This document shows positions 11,020-22,656 of a DNA stretch of 64,000 nucleotides, in pieces. Position 1 is the stretch's first letter, and the number at the start of each line of letters is the position of its first letter. The stretch comes from Crotalaria pallida (taxonomy: Eukaryota; Streptophyta; Magnoliopsida; Fabales; Fabaceae). The notes under the pieces were generated by a model. That model did not search any database, had not been told where the DNA came from, and worked only from the letters and a program-made list of their open reading frames with translations. A program made the position numbers and the translations under genes. The stretch lies in contig CM075656.1 of the NCBI GenBank assembly GCA_037953625.1, positions 73,489,001-73,553,000 of the forward strand, given 5' to 3'.

Positions 11020-11390
11020 AAGTGAAATTCGGGAAACAGTCTTACTCTGTCATATTTGAGCCATTGAGGAGGCAGGTTACAGCTGATGGAGCTCACCATG
11101 GTTTGTCCAAGGGTTTGAATCGAATCATTCCTTACTCGTTATGTTAATCTGCCTTTTTTTCCTTGCATTTTTGGGCTATTTTTTCTCGCTTTTTCCATTG
11201 CCCCTCATGTTTAATCCGCTAATTATCATAATTTTAACTTTGCCAAGCTTATGAGATTGGAAAGGATGTCAATCCTCTACGAAAGCACGTATCCAAGGAA
11301 ATTCGTTAGCTCGCACGAACTCTAATCCAGTATGAATTTTTAGTAGCAGAAAGGAGCAATCAATGCCGTATGAAGTCATATCAAGGTAAA
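11020..11390 (+). pseudogene. unassigned exon-like segments
   Basis: Segment 11020-11099 reads VEVKFGKQSYSVIFEPLRRQ and continues to a GT donor after GAHH. Segment 11247-11385 reads YEIGKDVNPLRKHVSKEI, then after a one-base slip ELARTLIQYEFLVAERSNQ and a GT donor. Composition and flanking GT/AG signals look like real exons with a frameshift. I do not recognise the parent gene or genes. Confidence 0.4.
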
Positions 11391-12028
11391 ATATGCACAA
11401 CTTTTCACCAAAACACGTCCATTTATAGTGGTTTCATTATTGAGGCTTGCTTCTATATCCTTTCTTACAGGTTTTCTAAACTATGCCCTGATGGTTTTTA
11501 GCTAAAAACAATTAATCATAGAACATAAACTTTACGCATATATGGGATAATTTAAAAAAAAATATACAAAATTGGTATTTTCTGAAAAAATTTGATGAAA
11601 GCATCTCTTTTATCTAATTACCACACCAATTGTTTGATGAAAGTCCTTAATGGCTTCAATCCTTCAAAGTACTTTCAACGGTGTCTCTTATTTGTGTTTT
11701 GGTTATTGTTTGCCTAGGCTATTTGTATCAACTCACTTCAAAGTACACATTCATGACTTGAGGAGATTACTAATTTTGTTACTTGTGATTTTCACCTTTT
11801 CACCATGGGTTTCTGTAATTATGTTAGGAGATATGCTCACTGCAGTTATGCATGAGGTGTTAGGTTAGTAATTTTTATATCCTTGAAATCATGGGGTTGA
11901 AGAATAACACAAGTGCTAGAATATGCAAGTTTTTTACTATTTTGATCTTATATATTATTTCCTCAAACTGGTCACTGTCTTCTATTTTTTAAAAATTGAT
12001 TGTGCAGATTTTCATTTTTTGGTTTCAG
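11391..12028. other. intron-like spacer
   Basis: T-rich DNA between exon fragments. An open frame at 11650-11868 is hydrophobic and low-complexity, with no family match that I can support. Confidence 0.4.
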
Positions 12029-12239
12029 AATTTTGAGGACATTTTTGTTTGTCACTTCTGCAGCCGAACTCATGATATTCTTGCGGCATGTAAAGCATAC
12101 ATGGATGGTGCTTCGGTGGTTGAAAGGTGACGTTCCATATGCTGATTTGGTTGACAATAGATGCTTGAAGCAGTTTACGATTTCTTTGGCTGCATATGCG
12201 AATGTGTTTAATACAGAGTTTACACTGATCGGTGCTTGA
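12029..12239 (+). pseudogene. UBC23/UBC24 (PHO2-type) E2 C-terminal fragment
   Basis: After an AG acceptor, the first frame reads NFEDIFVCHFCSRTHDILAA, then CKAYMDGASVVE. After a one-base shift the second frame reads DNRCLKQFTISLAAYANVF and ends FTLIGA-stop at 12239. This order matches the C-terminal end of the large plant ubiquitin-conjugating enzymes UBC23/UBC24. There a '..FE.FV..HF..R...IL.ACKAYM.G' helix is followed by a Lys-rich link and a 'SLA.Y...L..EF..IG' helix. The E2 catalytic cysteine domain lies upstream in the parent protein and is missing here. A captured, frameshifted fragment. Confidence 0.6.
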
Positions 12240-14803
12240 GACAGTACTAATCTAATTTTTAGTTTTTTGAGTCTTGACAAATCTAATTTTTATACTTGAT
12301 AGTTGATACAGAAGGCTAATAACAATTAATTTGTTAATTAGTTACTAGCAAGTATATTTTTTATGTTATATGGTTGAACTCTTTTTCATGAACTAACTTA
12401 TTTTCATTAATAATACTGTGTGTTGTGCAAAACCCCATAGTTCAATGCTTGGAAATTAGAATCTTGGTGGTAAAACGAGATGACAAAGAATTCCATGATT
12501 AAATCTGGAAGCCTGTTATTCATATACTGTTTAGGTAATATGGAAGTAAAAATGAAAAGGGAGAATATCATAATACACTAGCACTTGAACTATAGGCTTG
12601 AGACATATACTAATCAATTATGCATAAAAATATAGAACTTAGTGTAGTTTTCCCTGTTTTTTCCATTCCCGGAATGGGGTTTAGAAAATAATTATAATGC
12701 AATTGGTGTTTAGTTTCAAATGAATTAGTTGAACATGATCAAGTTCAGATTTGTGTTATTTTTTTGCAGATTCTCAAAGATAACATTATTTGGAAATGAG
12801 AGAAATCCTTAGTTTAATATGTTTAGCAGTTTCCATTCGTTAGTAAGTGAATTATAACATTATTCACAAATGAGAGAATTCCTTAGTTTGGTGGAGGCCA
12901 AAATGCTTCTGGAAAAGAACCCTTCTCTTGCAAAGTATTCAACATTTGGTGGCCTCATTTCACATTTTCAATTCACCTATGTTAGATTTGCTTTTTGGAG
13001 CTACATTATTGGGTATACATAGAGTTGTGCTCCCAAATGCAGTCACGTTGAGTGTGTGTGACTGCTCATTTGCAGATTATTTAATACAACCACCAATACC
13101 CTGATAGTAATTAAGCACTGAATTCAAATATCTATAAAGGTCTTTGCTGCTTTAAATTTTAGTTTACATATTAAGCATCCCAAATTCCCAGTAGCATGAG
13201 GTATTTTTTTGTATTTCTTGGTATTCATGTACGCTTTTTGGACACTCTGATGGTTACAGTTATGTTATGTTGGGAAGCAGGCCCGTAAATTCCAGACCTG
13301 CTCTATTGCTGGTTACTTTGTGGCTAGGATGATGCTGGATGATCCCACACATATAGGTATTATAGCACTTGAGGAAGACAAACAACTAAAGCCTTTACTC
13401 AAGAGATCTACATCTATGTGATCTTTAGCCTTTCCTGATCAATTTTGACCACTATGATTTAAAAGGAAAAAAAAAAGAGAAAACATTTGGGAAATGGAAC
13501 AGAAGAAATGCAAGCTGGATGACTTACACGGAAATGAACATTTCTTGGACTTCATTTCATCATGTGTCAAATGTTTATGTATACAGCATCTGCAGAACCA
13601 GCTATATGGATTCTTGACTTGACCCCTGTTTGTTTAAATGCCAAATTTGACAAGTTCCATTTTGCATGAAGTTTATTGTGGGCGGTACAGATGTTACTGG
13701 CCATAGAATGTGTATTTTCTTGAAATCTGGCATTATCAGTTTATCACAAGACAATGAATATGTGATACAGTTCAATGGATAATCCTTCATTATTTCACTT
13801 GTCCTCCTTTTTTAAAAAAAATAATAATAAAAAAATAAAAGTATCATTTGTCCTCTTTCATATGTTAAAAAGAAAAGCATTTTTGACTGCATCAGAGTAT
13901 ACTTTAAATTGGAGTGTCTCAGGTTTCTAAATATCACCCTAGCTGCATTTGAAACCTTATTCTGATTTTAAGTTTAGTTATTATTTTTAATCTTTTTTAT
14001 ACTTTGGGTTCTTATGGAGTAAGGGAATATGGGCTTTAATGGCTTATTTAGAAACCTCTTTTTAAGTTAGGAGTCTTGATTTTGAAGGTTTAAGTTTCCG
14101 ATGGCATGTAACATATTTTTTATTTCCTTCAATGTTGCAGTGAGACCTTAAACAGTGGCTCATGGACATAGATTATCGTTTAAGGTGGAGGTACGACATT
14201 TTTGTAAAAACTAGAATACGGGTACGTGAATATATAATAATAAATAAATAATAAAAAAAATTATGACAAAATAAAACCAGAGCAATAAGCATAAGAGAGC
14301 AAGAATAGCATATTAACACCCTATACAGCTATAGGGCACAACAGCAGAAGCAAGTAAAAGAGAGCAAGAATAACAATTTAAAACCCTAAAAAACACATCA
14401 ACACACTATAGAACAACAATAGCAAAACCAAAAAATTTAAACTTTTAAGGATCAAGACCGGTCAAATAAAAAGATAGGGACCAAAACTCAAACTCAATCA
14501 ATTTTCAGGGACCAAAAACTTAAATAAGCCTAAAAAAACTAAAAAAAGAAAACAAAAGATATAACTAATAGTTTGAAGAAAGAAAAAGTAAAAGATATAA
14601 GTAATAGTTTGAATAAAATAAAAGTAATATAATAGAATAAAGAAAAAATAAGTTAGAAAGCTAACGGCCAATTCAATAGTTTGATGGGCTCTAATAATTC
14701 TGTCAATTCGTAATATATTTTTTTAATTTAGTAAATTTCACAATATATATTAACACTTTCATAAATAAAATCATATAGACTTAAATAATAGATATAAAAT
14801 TTA
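12240..14803. other. decayed Helitron interior with one exon-like piece
   Basis: Mostly AT-rich intron-like DNA. At 13281-13357, between an AG and a GT, the frame reads ARKFQTCSIAGYFVARMMLD, then DPTHI; it looks like an exon but I cannot assign it. From about 14220 the DNA is a purine-rich AT stretch with many A-runs. Confidence 0.4.
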
Positions 14804-15089
14804 GAGTGAATGGACACTTTGGTCCCTCAAGTTTTTCGATAGGAAAATTTTAGTCCCTCAAGAAATTTAATTCATTTTTAGTCCCTCATATTTTACAAAA
14901 GTACCAATTTAGCAGCTCATGTTTTCCAAAAGTACCAATTTAGTCCCTCAACGAAGTGGCTAACGGAAATTGGACAGAGACTAAATTGTCACTTTTGGAA
15001 AACTTTGGGGACTAAAAATGAATTAAATTTCTTGAGGGACTAAAGTGTCCTTGTCAAAAAACTTGAGGGATCAAAGTGTCCTTTCACTG
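14804..15089. mobile_element. Mutator-type MITE
   Basis: A 286-bp, nearly palindromic element. The left end GAGTGAATGGACACTTTGGT pairs with the right end ATCAAAGTGTCCTTTCACTG. The arms consist of repeated 'TTTAGTCCCTCA' text. It is flanked by a perfect 9-bp duplication TAAAATTTA at 14795-14803 and 15090-15098. There is no coding capacity. Confidence 0.85.
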
Positions 15090-15404
15090 TAAAATTTATT
15101 ATGGCAAACCATTAACCGATTCAAATCAATTTTGATAGCACATATCAACACATAATAAATGTTATCATAAGTGGTGCATTATAGTATATTAAGTAATACT
15201 AATAATATTAGGTTCGTTTGATAATTTTTATATGACAATGTGATTGTGTAAAGATTTTTTTTTTTATTTGTGTATCATTCATCATTTATGTGTTAATAAT
15301 TATTAATTTTAAAATAAAAGCAACACGAATGAATTATGAATGATATACCGATAGAGTAAAACTTTGCACCATCCATTGAAATTATTTATATTATTACTCG
15401 AAAG

Positions 15405-15843
15405 TAGAGATGGGCAAAATACTCATGTCCACGGGTACCCGCAATGAGTACCCACGCTATTCTTATGCGGGTGGGGATGGGTATTAATATACCCGCCACG
15501 CGGGTACACACATATATTATAATATTTCACTAATAATAAATATTATATATATATATTAATATATTTTATTGCTTTGATAACATATAAATTTTCTTTTAAT
15601 TATATTCAATAATGAATTTTAAAGATGAAATTATAATGATAGTTTATTATATGTATGTGATTATTCATTTTATAATTATGCTTATGTATAATGATTATTA
15701 CAAAATATATAACTATATAATAAAAATTTAAAACCTGTAAATACCCGTGGGCATCCGTTATCCGCACAAATCCTCGCAAATACCTGCAGATATGGGCATG
15801 GGTATGCACTACCCGCGCCTGTGGATACTCATATCCATCCCTA
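15405..15843. mobile_element. hAT-type MITE
   Basis: A 439-bp element with tips TAGAGATGG and, on the other strand, TAGGGATGG. The subterminal regions are rich in ACCCGC/GCGGGT motifs. It is flanked by a perfect 8-bp duplication CTCGAAAG at 15397-15404 and 15844-15851. The 8-bp duplication and TAGRG tips are diagnostic of hAT elements. Confidence 0.88.
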
Positions 15844-15997
15844 CTCGAAAGTGCTATCTAGCCAAAATTTTATTTACACTATTTAATTTTAACTAATGAA
15901 TGGTAAAATTATTAATATCCTTGGATTAACTAATATAAATTAATTCAATTAAATCCTAATTTAAATTTATATAAATTCAAATGAATTTGATTTAATT

Positions 15998-16025
15998 CTC
16001 GTGCATAGCACGGGTACTGCACTAG
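15998..16025 (+). other. Helitron 3' terminus (hairpin + CTAG)
   Basis: CTCGTGCATAGCACGGG forms a 7-bp stem, with one G-T pair, around a 3-base loop. It is followed by TACTGCA and CTAG at 16022-16025, then a T. This is the canonical 3' signature of plant Helitrons, which end in CTRR after a short hairpin and insert before T. Confidence 0.8.
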
Positions 16026-16598
16026 TCTTAAACACAAAGGAGACCACATGAACATTATTTTGGAAGTTTGCTCGTTCGTGACTTCATGGGCTACTTCTGA
16101 ATATGGGCCGAAATGCTGTTGGGCCGAAATGCTTCTGAACATTATGTCTTTTCTGTTGGACCTCAGATCAAGACTCAGGTCAAGTCGTCAAGATGAGATA
16201 CAGTACATTAATGACTAAACTGTCACTTTAGTCATTCACTTTGTAAGATGCTTTCACTTTAATCCCTGACTTTTCAATAATTCATCTTTAGTTCCTCAAT
16301 TTAAAAAAAGCAACTCATGTTAATCTCTGACAACTTTCTCTTTCATAGACGTTAACGTCTTACACACTTGCCTTTAAATAACCTATACACACGTGACCGT
16401 TAACATCTTACACACATGATGCTGAATTCAAAAATAAAAATTGGATGAAAAAGAGGCTAAGGCTGTAAGACCCGCAATTTTTCCCAATTTCTTTTAATAC
16501 TTTATTTGATTTAAGTCACAATTATTTTTAGAATAGTTTAATGATAATTGTCTTTGGTTGATTTATCTTATATATATACATATATATATATGCAGCGA

Positions 16599-16636
<38 letters not shown>

Positions 16637-17725
16637 ATTATAATTTTGTTTATTTTATTTTAAGTGTGAAATTTCATTTCTGGATATTTAATAAATATTT
16701 TAATTATATTGAAATAATTTTTAAGGTTTTGGCTAAAAAATGAATTTTTGGGTTATAGAGTTAGAACTTCAAAAATTCATATCTTTTCAACCGTACGTCG
16801 AAAAATTTCAAATAATATGTCAAAACGATCGTATCGAAATCTAGATTATGAAAATGTAAAGCTTTGATTTTTATTTTAGAGTTTTCAAAATTTTATCACT
16901 GCTGCAATGTTAAACGAATTTTTGAGTTTTAAGTATAAATGTATGGTTTCAATGCATTAAATGACCTTTTGACTCAAGTATATTTTATTTTGATAAAGAA
17001 AAATACATTTCTGAAGTGTATATTGTACTATCATTAAAAAAAAGTGTATTTTCGTATTTTCTTATTTTTAAATTATTTGAATGCTTAGGAAGTGTATTTT
17101 GAAGGAAATGATCTTAGGACTTCAAAAATTCATAACTTTCAAACCGTAAGTCCAAAAATTATAAACTTTATATGAAAACGATCGTATTAAAATATAGTAT
17201 CTCAATATGTAAAAATAAAATTTTTATTTTAATTTTTACAAAAAAAGTACTGTACAGTAGGTAGAAAATCGAATTTTGATAGCTTAATTAAGAAAAATTA
17301 TTTTGGGGCATAAAATAATTTAATGGACTATAAAATATTTTTATTGGTATATTTAAATATTTATCCTAGTGATATTTGCCTGCACAGTCCATATTTAAAT
17401 ATTTTCTTAATTGTTTTCTTATTTATTTGAAATGATAGTTTAATATGATTGGTTAATAGTGAAGACACCTCCACAAGGAATCAATGAAAAATTTTCTCTC
17501 CTATTTTAATATATATGTGCCGTCCAAATATTAGTAGGAGGAGGGAAGAATAGTTCTGAAAATTTGTGAGAATAAACCAAGAATTAAAAGGTTTTAGGAA
17601 TCAACAAAATTCCAATTAATGCAAAGTGTGTTCCAATGTGCATGAATTAATTTTGCTGACTCATGGTGAGTAAGGGGGGCCGAATTTCACCTCTGAAAAT
17701 TGAGGGGAAATGCATCTTCAACACC

Positions 17726-17733
17726 TATAAATA
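17726..17733 (+). promoter_or_regulatory. TATA box within the solo LTR
   Basis: TATAAATA in the context CACCTATAAATAGATGG lies about 1.26 kb into the LTR. A purine-rich leader follows (AGAGAGAGGGACG near 17819) and then a candidate splice donor at about 17901 (AGAG|GTAACC). This is the likely retrotransposon promoter, giving the + strand as the sense strand. Confidence 0.55.
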
Positions 17734-20700
17734 GATGGCCTTAGTTCCCACATTTTTCACACACAATCCTTGATAGTTTTACAAGAGAAAAAAAATTAAA
17801 ATTCTAAGAGAGGAATAGAGAGAGAGGGACGAATTGGCTATAGGAAGGAGAGAGGAATTGCTTTGTTACTTGAAGTTTTCTTAAGCTTAAGGAGTAGAGG
17901 TAACCCAAAATCACTTATTTATTTAATCTCTTTTTAAGTTGTTTTGTTGTTATTATTGAATAAAAACTTCTAAATTCTTCTATAGCTAAGTTCTAAATTT
18001 TCCTTTTCATTTTAAAAGTTATTGTTGAATATGTGATATTGTTCTTGAGTCATATGAATTAAGGATGAGAAAAGGGACACAAAAAGGGTGTTTAAAGGGA
18101 TTTATCTCCCATTTTCTTTAATTCTTAAGATGGCTAAAAATTTTGAGGAGTTTGAATAATTTAATTTCTGGGTTTATTTTATTTCTTAGATCATATGAAT
18201 TATAGAAAATTTTGTATGAAGAAATAAGTTTTTATTCTTTGTCTTTTAATTATTTGGTTTCTTTGTATTAAGGAATAATAATCAATAAGTAAATAATAAT
18301 GGAAAAAAATTAATTTCTGGTATATGTATATATATAGGTCGTGTTATATATTAGAAAGAGTGAGGATTGATTTGTGTATTTTTGATATATGAATTGTATT
18401 GTTGTTTAATAAAATAAAAGGGAATGGAAATAAATAAAAGAATTAAAATGGATTTTGATATTATTTTCTTTTATTCTGGACCGTGTGAAAATATATATAT
18501 ATATATAATTTTATTATGGTAATTGTTGTTATTTCATGTGTATTTGAGTTACAGTCTCTAAAAAGAATGAAAACAAATAAGTATTTTCCTTAATGTAAAA
18601 TGAAATGAAAATGATTTGGGAAAAGGAACTAAAAATAATTTTTGAAAAAGAAAATAAATTCTGGAATTTTTTTTAATGTTCTTAATGTGTATGAGTTTGT
18701 ATTTTACAGAAATTGTTATTATTTGATTGTATAATATTTCTTTTTGTTTAGATTTAAGTTAAATAAGAACAATGAATTAGGATAATAAACAAAAATGCAA
18801 TTTTCTGGAAATATAAAAAAATATAAGTAGGCCGTGAGGCCTGTGGTCCTTTTTAGTATAATTTTTGTAATTTGTTTGTTATTTGATGTGAAATTAATTT
18901 ATGGTTTATTGTTTAGAAGAAATAGAAACAAATGGTAGTTGTTATAAGTTTATAAGAGCATGTATTGTTAAATAATTGTATGAGTATGTGATTGATGTGT
19001 TTGAAAATATTATTTGCTGGAAAAAAATGTGTTCTTCCTTAAAGAGATCTATTTTATATTTGTTTAATAATTTAAAACTCTTATTTTTAGTATATAAAGT
19101 AATGTAATTATATTATATAGATGTTTTAAGAAATTAAAATGCTTTTCCTAATTTTCTAGTACTGGTCGAAATTTTAGAGGAAGAAATAAAGTTAATGGAA
19201 TTTTTCTAATTGATTTAATAATTGTTTTTAGTTTGTCTAGGGAATGAATTACATGTTTTATGGAAAAGGTTTATTTCTGAAAATTTATTTTTAATTCTGG
19301 AAATTTAATTTTTATTCTGGAAAATTAATTGGTTAAGATCCCAAATGATTATTTTTAAGGGTGTTAGTGATACTTTGTTTGTATGTGCAAATATAATGTA
19401 GAAACAAATAGAAATGAGTATTTTTGATTGATTAAAGTAATTTAAATAAAAATATTAGGTTGCTGTCCAGAATTTAGAATGTATGAAAAAGTAATGTTTT
19501 ATTAGAAATAATAGTGTTTTAAAGTCCTTGGCATAAGTAGGAATTGTGTATAATTGTTTTGGATTGTTTTACTTGAACTTCTTGAATTAATGCAACTTTT
19601 TCAGTGGCTGTACAGCAGATGCAATTATTTTATTTAGTTCAATTTTAGTCATTTTATTATAGTAGAAGTTGTAATAAGAATTTAGGAAGAAACGACATAT
19701 GTTTTCGATGTTCTGTTTAAGAGAAAATGAATTTTTAAGTTTATGTATGCATGCTGTCCAAGAATGAGAAATGTGTAGTATTTATGTTATGACTTGTTCT
19801 TGAATGATTAGATATATAGATTTCATGTTAATCTTGAAGTATAAGTGCTTAGGATTAAAGAATGAATTTTAAAAGTAATTTTAGAATAATTATAAGTAAG
19901 GTTGTATATGTGTTTGAATGAAATGTTGTTTGTACTTGTATAAAAAAAATTATTGAAGGATGTTCTTGAAAAAGAAATATTGATTTGATATTTGTTTTAA
20001 AGGTTTTTGAAAAAAAATTTAGAAATGATTTATTTTCTAAGTATTTACATGATTTCCAAAATTTCAAAGGCTTTGAGAAATTAATATTTTCAAAGGTTAT
20101 ATTTGGTTAATTACTTTTAAGTTAGTGTGAATATTTATAAAGGTTATTTTGTGAAAATAATTGGTTTAAAAGGTTTGCAATTGGGAACGAGTAGCGAGAC
20201 CGAAAGTCAAGCCCACGTTAGTTCTTCGCATCAAGGTGAGAGAGTAGCAACCTTTAGACACAATGGCACCATGGTAACCGTTAGAACGATTTCGACCATC
20301 TCAAAAGTCGGAATCCGGGTTACAAGTCAATATACGAGACGACGATTGAGTGTAGGATGTGTTTAGTCGTCCTTCGTTGAGACAGTGACTCTATTTTATT
20401 ATTTGATATATTGTGGTTATATTATATTATGCTTGCATGAGTATATAAGAAATGTTGTTAAATGATTTGGAGAATGTTGAAGGTTATGTTGTAAATATGC
20501 TGAAAGAAATGTATGATTTAGAAATGTTGAATTGATGAGAAATGATAGTTATGGGAATGTGGAAGAACCCTTTGAGCAAGTTGTACTACGCTTGAAAGAA
20601 GTACGAAATGATTAAGTTTTGATGATATGCGAAAATGAGGTTTATGTACAGTGATGGTGCATCGTGGCACAATGACATTGAAATTATTCCCTTTTGAGTG

Positions 20701-21621
20701 ACTAATCACGTGAATAAGTATGCCGTGATTACGTCTTGTGGATTCCACTGTACGATGATGAAGTTTTGCTGTGGTCCCTTAGAGGTCGAGGCCCGTTAGA
20801 AGCGCGGCTTAGAATGGGTCGACCAAACTTAGGAATAAGAAAAGATTTTAAAAGACTTTAAAAGATTTAAAAGACTTTAGGACACAATCCTTTCTAACTA
20901 CGTTGAGAGTGAAGTAGTGGAGAGGAAAGATACCGTATACTTGGAGGTCGGGCATTCCGCCAAGTGGTGATTGCGATAGGGGAGGGCAATGATGGTGATT
21001 CGTCAAGAAGCCTAAGAGCACTACCCTAGGTGGAACGATGCTACAGTGATCAAGGGCACCTGCTGGTCGTTGGTCGTGGCGAGGACTACAACGCGAACTA
21101 GGGATAGAGCTGTCGCCCCCTTGAGCAAATCATGGATGGTGTAGAGGGAATCCGAATGGGACTAGAAGCCATCGTTTTTCTTTATGAACTTATGAATTGA
21201 TACTTGATTTTAATTTGCTGGCCAACTGGCGTGGTTTCAGCTGGTACGTACCCTTTGGCTTCGATGTCAGCATGGTTAGGACTCCTGTGCATCCCATCTG
21301 CTTTCCGAACTAGGACGAGGTTGGATATTGAAGGAGGAGATGTAGCGTGTGTGCTAATTTACCTTTAACCGATAATTTCCATCCCTAATGTTTCAATGAT
21401 GGTAGACTTATGGAAGATATAGATGGAATTCTTGAGTAATGATAAGTATGATAAAGATATAAGACTCAATGATAATAATAATGTGATAAGGATATGATGT
21501 TTGTGTTAGTTCTAATGTGACCCCTGGATTAAGTCCATGCCGTCGACGCTTTGCTCGTCTGGTAGCTAACTCTCTATATTCTTCTGTATGTTTTTGTCTC
21601 TGTTCATGATAAATATATTAG

Positions 21622-21969
21622 ATGGCGGACCGAGTAATTCAAGTGGAAATGTCTCCTTTGGTGGGGGGACATTGGCTTAGAACCGCACACGGATGGATCT
21701 GGGAGGGACCAACAAGACTCACCATTACCGATCGAGATCATACATTGCGAGGAGTAGCCACCGATCGTGAGGAAGTGCGATATCGTCTGAGGGATCTTAT
21801 GCCGGATGGACCTCGGGTTTTTCATGATGCTCCACCCGCTAATCACAATGTTGGTGAGGAGGAGGACCCAGAAGAAGACCCAGAAGAGGAGGAAGATCCA
21901 GAAGAGGACTTAGAAATAGAAGAAGATCCAGAGGAAGACCCGGATGAGGATGTGCACGATGACGATTAG
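21622..21969 (+). CDS. ORF with acidic tail inside the solo LTR, unknown
   Basis: A 115-codon frame from ATG 21622 to TAG 21967-21969. The first 70 residues are a compact, mixed-composition domain (MADRVIQVEMSPLVGG..., HGWIWEGPTRLT, DREEVRYRLRDLMPDGPRVF). The last 45 or so are almost purely acidic, built from EEDPEEDPEE-type repeats and ending DDD. It sits about 360 bp from the LTR 3' end. I do not recognise the fold. The balanced composition of the first half argues against chance in such AT-rich surroundings. Its position inside an LTR means it could be a retrotransposon accessory frame or a captured host piece. Confidence 0.45.
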   Translation: MADRVIQVEMSPLVGGHWLRTAHGWIWEGPTRLTITDRDHTLRGVATDREEVRYRLRDLMPDGPRVFHDAPPANHNVGEEEDPEEDPEEEEDPEEDLEIEEDPEEDPDEDVHDDD

Positions 21970-22337
21970 TTTATTCCTTAGTGATATTGATCTCTGTTTG
22001 TTTTGTAGTCTTGGATAGCAGACCCTTTGTTTATCATTATGTCACCCCAGTGGAATCAATCTAAGGATAATTTTATTCCGCATTTTTAAATACTGAGTTT
22101 TGGAATGGAAGGTATAGTAGCACTTCACTTTGGAAAATAGAATAGAGTTTTGAAAGACTGAGGAAAATATTTTTATGAACCAAGTTATTAATAGAAGTTA
22201 AGTTTGAAAAATATTTTGGAAACTAAGTTTATATGCAAACTCACATTTTAATGATATCATGTAAATGTTTTAAAAAGAAAAAAATGGCGCAAATTTTTAG
22301 TGAAAATTCTATGTCCAAATTGGGGTGTTACAAAGGC

Positions 22338-22495
22338 TGCCGAAGAGGCAACTAAGACAGCTACATAAGCTAAGGTAGTTTGCAGATAAGGCAGCTGTTG
22401 AAGCTGTGACAATTGCAGAAAATATAGCAGCTGATGAATCTGTGACAGCAGCACAACAATCAGAAGTCATATGTTATTTCACGACCACATGTATA
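22338..22495 (+). pseudogene. Ala/Glu-rich possible captured exon in the Mutator-like element
   Basis: Directly right of the solo LTR the frames read AAEEATKTAT-stop, then after a shift FADKAAVEAVTIAENIAADE followed by SVTAAQQSEV. This is an alanine/glutamate-rich coiled-coil-like text unlike the AT-rich neighbours. It may be a piece of a host gene carried by the element. Short and broken, so low confidence. Confidence 0.3.
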
Positions 22496-22656
22496 TAACG
22501 TTAACGTCTATAAACGAAGAAAGTTGTCAGGGAACTAATGTGAGTAACTTTTTTTCAAAGTGAAGGATCAAAAAGGAATTATTGAAAATTCAGGGATTAA
22601 AGTGAAAACTCCTTACAAAGTGAGGGACTAAAGTGACAGTTTAGTCGTATATTAAT

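Larger units (their letters stand above)
8471..16025 (+). mobile_element. Helitron-like element carrying gene fragments
   Basis: The left limit given is the start of the first gene fragment; the true 5' TC end is not resolved. The right limit is firm by pattern: a hairpin at 15998-16014 followed by TACTGCA and CTAG, with a host T next. Between these ends lie exons of an RPA1-like protein, which plant Helitrons often encode. Broken exons of at least three unrelated host-type genes (glycosyltransferase, phospholipase D zeta, UBC23/24-type E2) follow. All fragments are on the + strand with introns retained, as expected for DNA-level gene capture by Helitrons. No Rep/helicase gene is present, so the unit is non-autonomous. 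Two younger MITEs interrupt its 3' part. Confidence 0.65.
16464..22332. mobile_element. 5.87-kb solo LTR of a Ty3/gypsy-like element
   Basis: The segment starts TGTAAGACCC and ends GGGTGTTACA. It is flanked by a perfect 5-bp duplication AAGGC at 16459-16463 and 22333-22337. No second copy of either end is found inside, and there is no gag, protease, reverse transcriptase or integrase. A single LTR left by recombination between two LTRs is the simplest reading. LTRs of 5-6 kb are known from Ogre-type and some chromovirus elements of legumes, but I cannot assign the lineage. Inside are a TATA-like promoter, T/A-rich non-coding DNA and one ORF near the 3' end. Confidence 0.8.
16213..22646. mobile_element. 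Mutator-like element split by a giant LTR
   Basis: The ends begin GACTAAACTGTCACTTTAG on both strands and the TIRs run about 165 bases each, ending near an ACGTTAACGTC motif. The flanks carry a 10-bp duplication: GTACATTAAT at 16203-16212 and GTATATTAAT at 22647-22656, with one mismatch. Removing the nested LTR and one 5-bp duplication leaves about 560 bp, so this is a small non-autonomous element. The element at 33385-34814 has the same TIR family. Confidence 0.85.
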
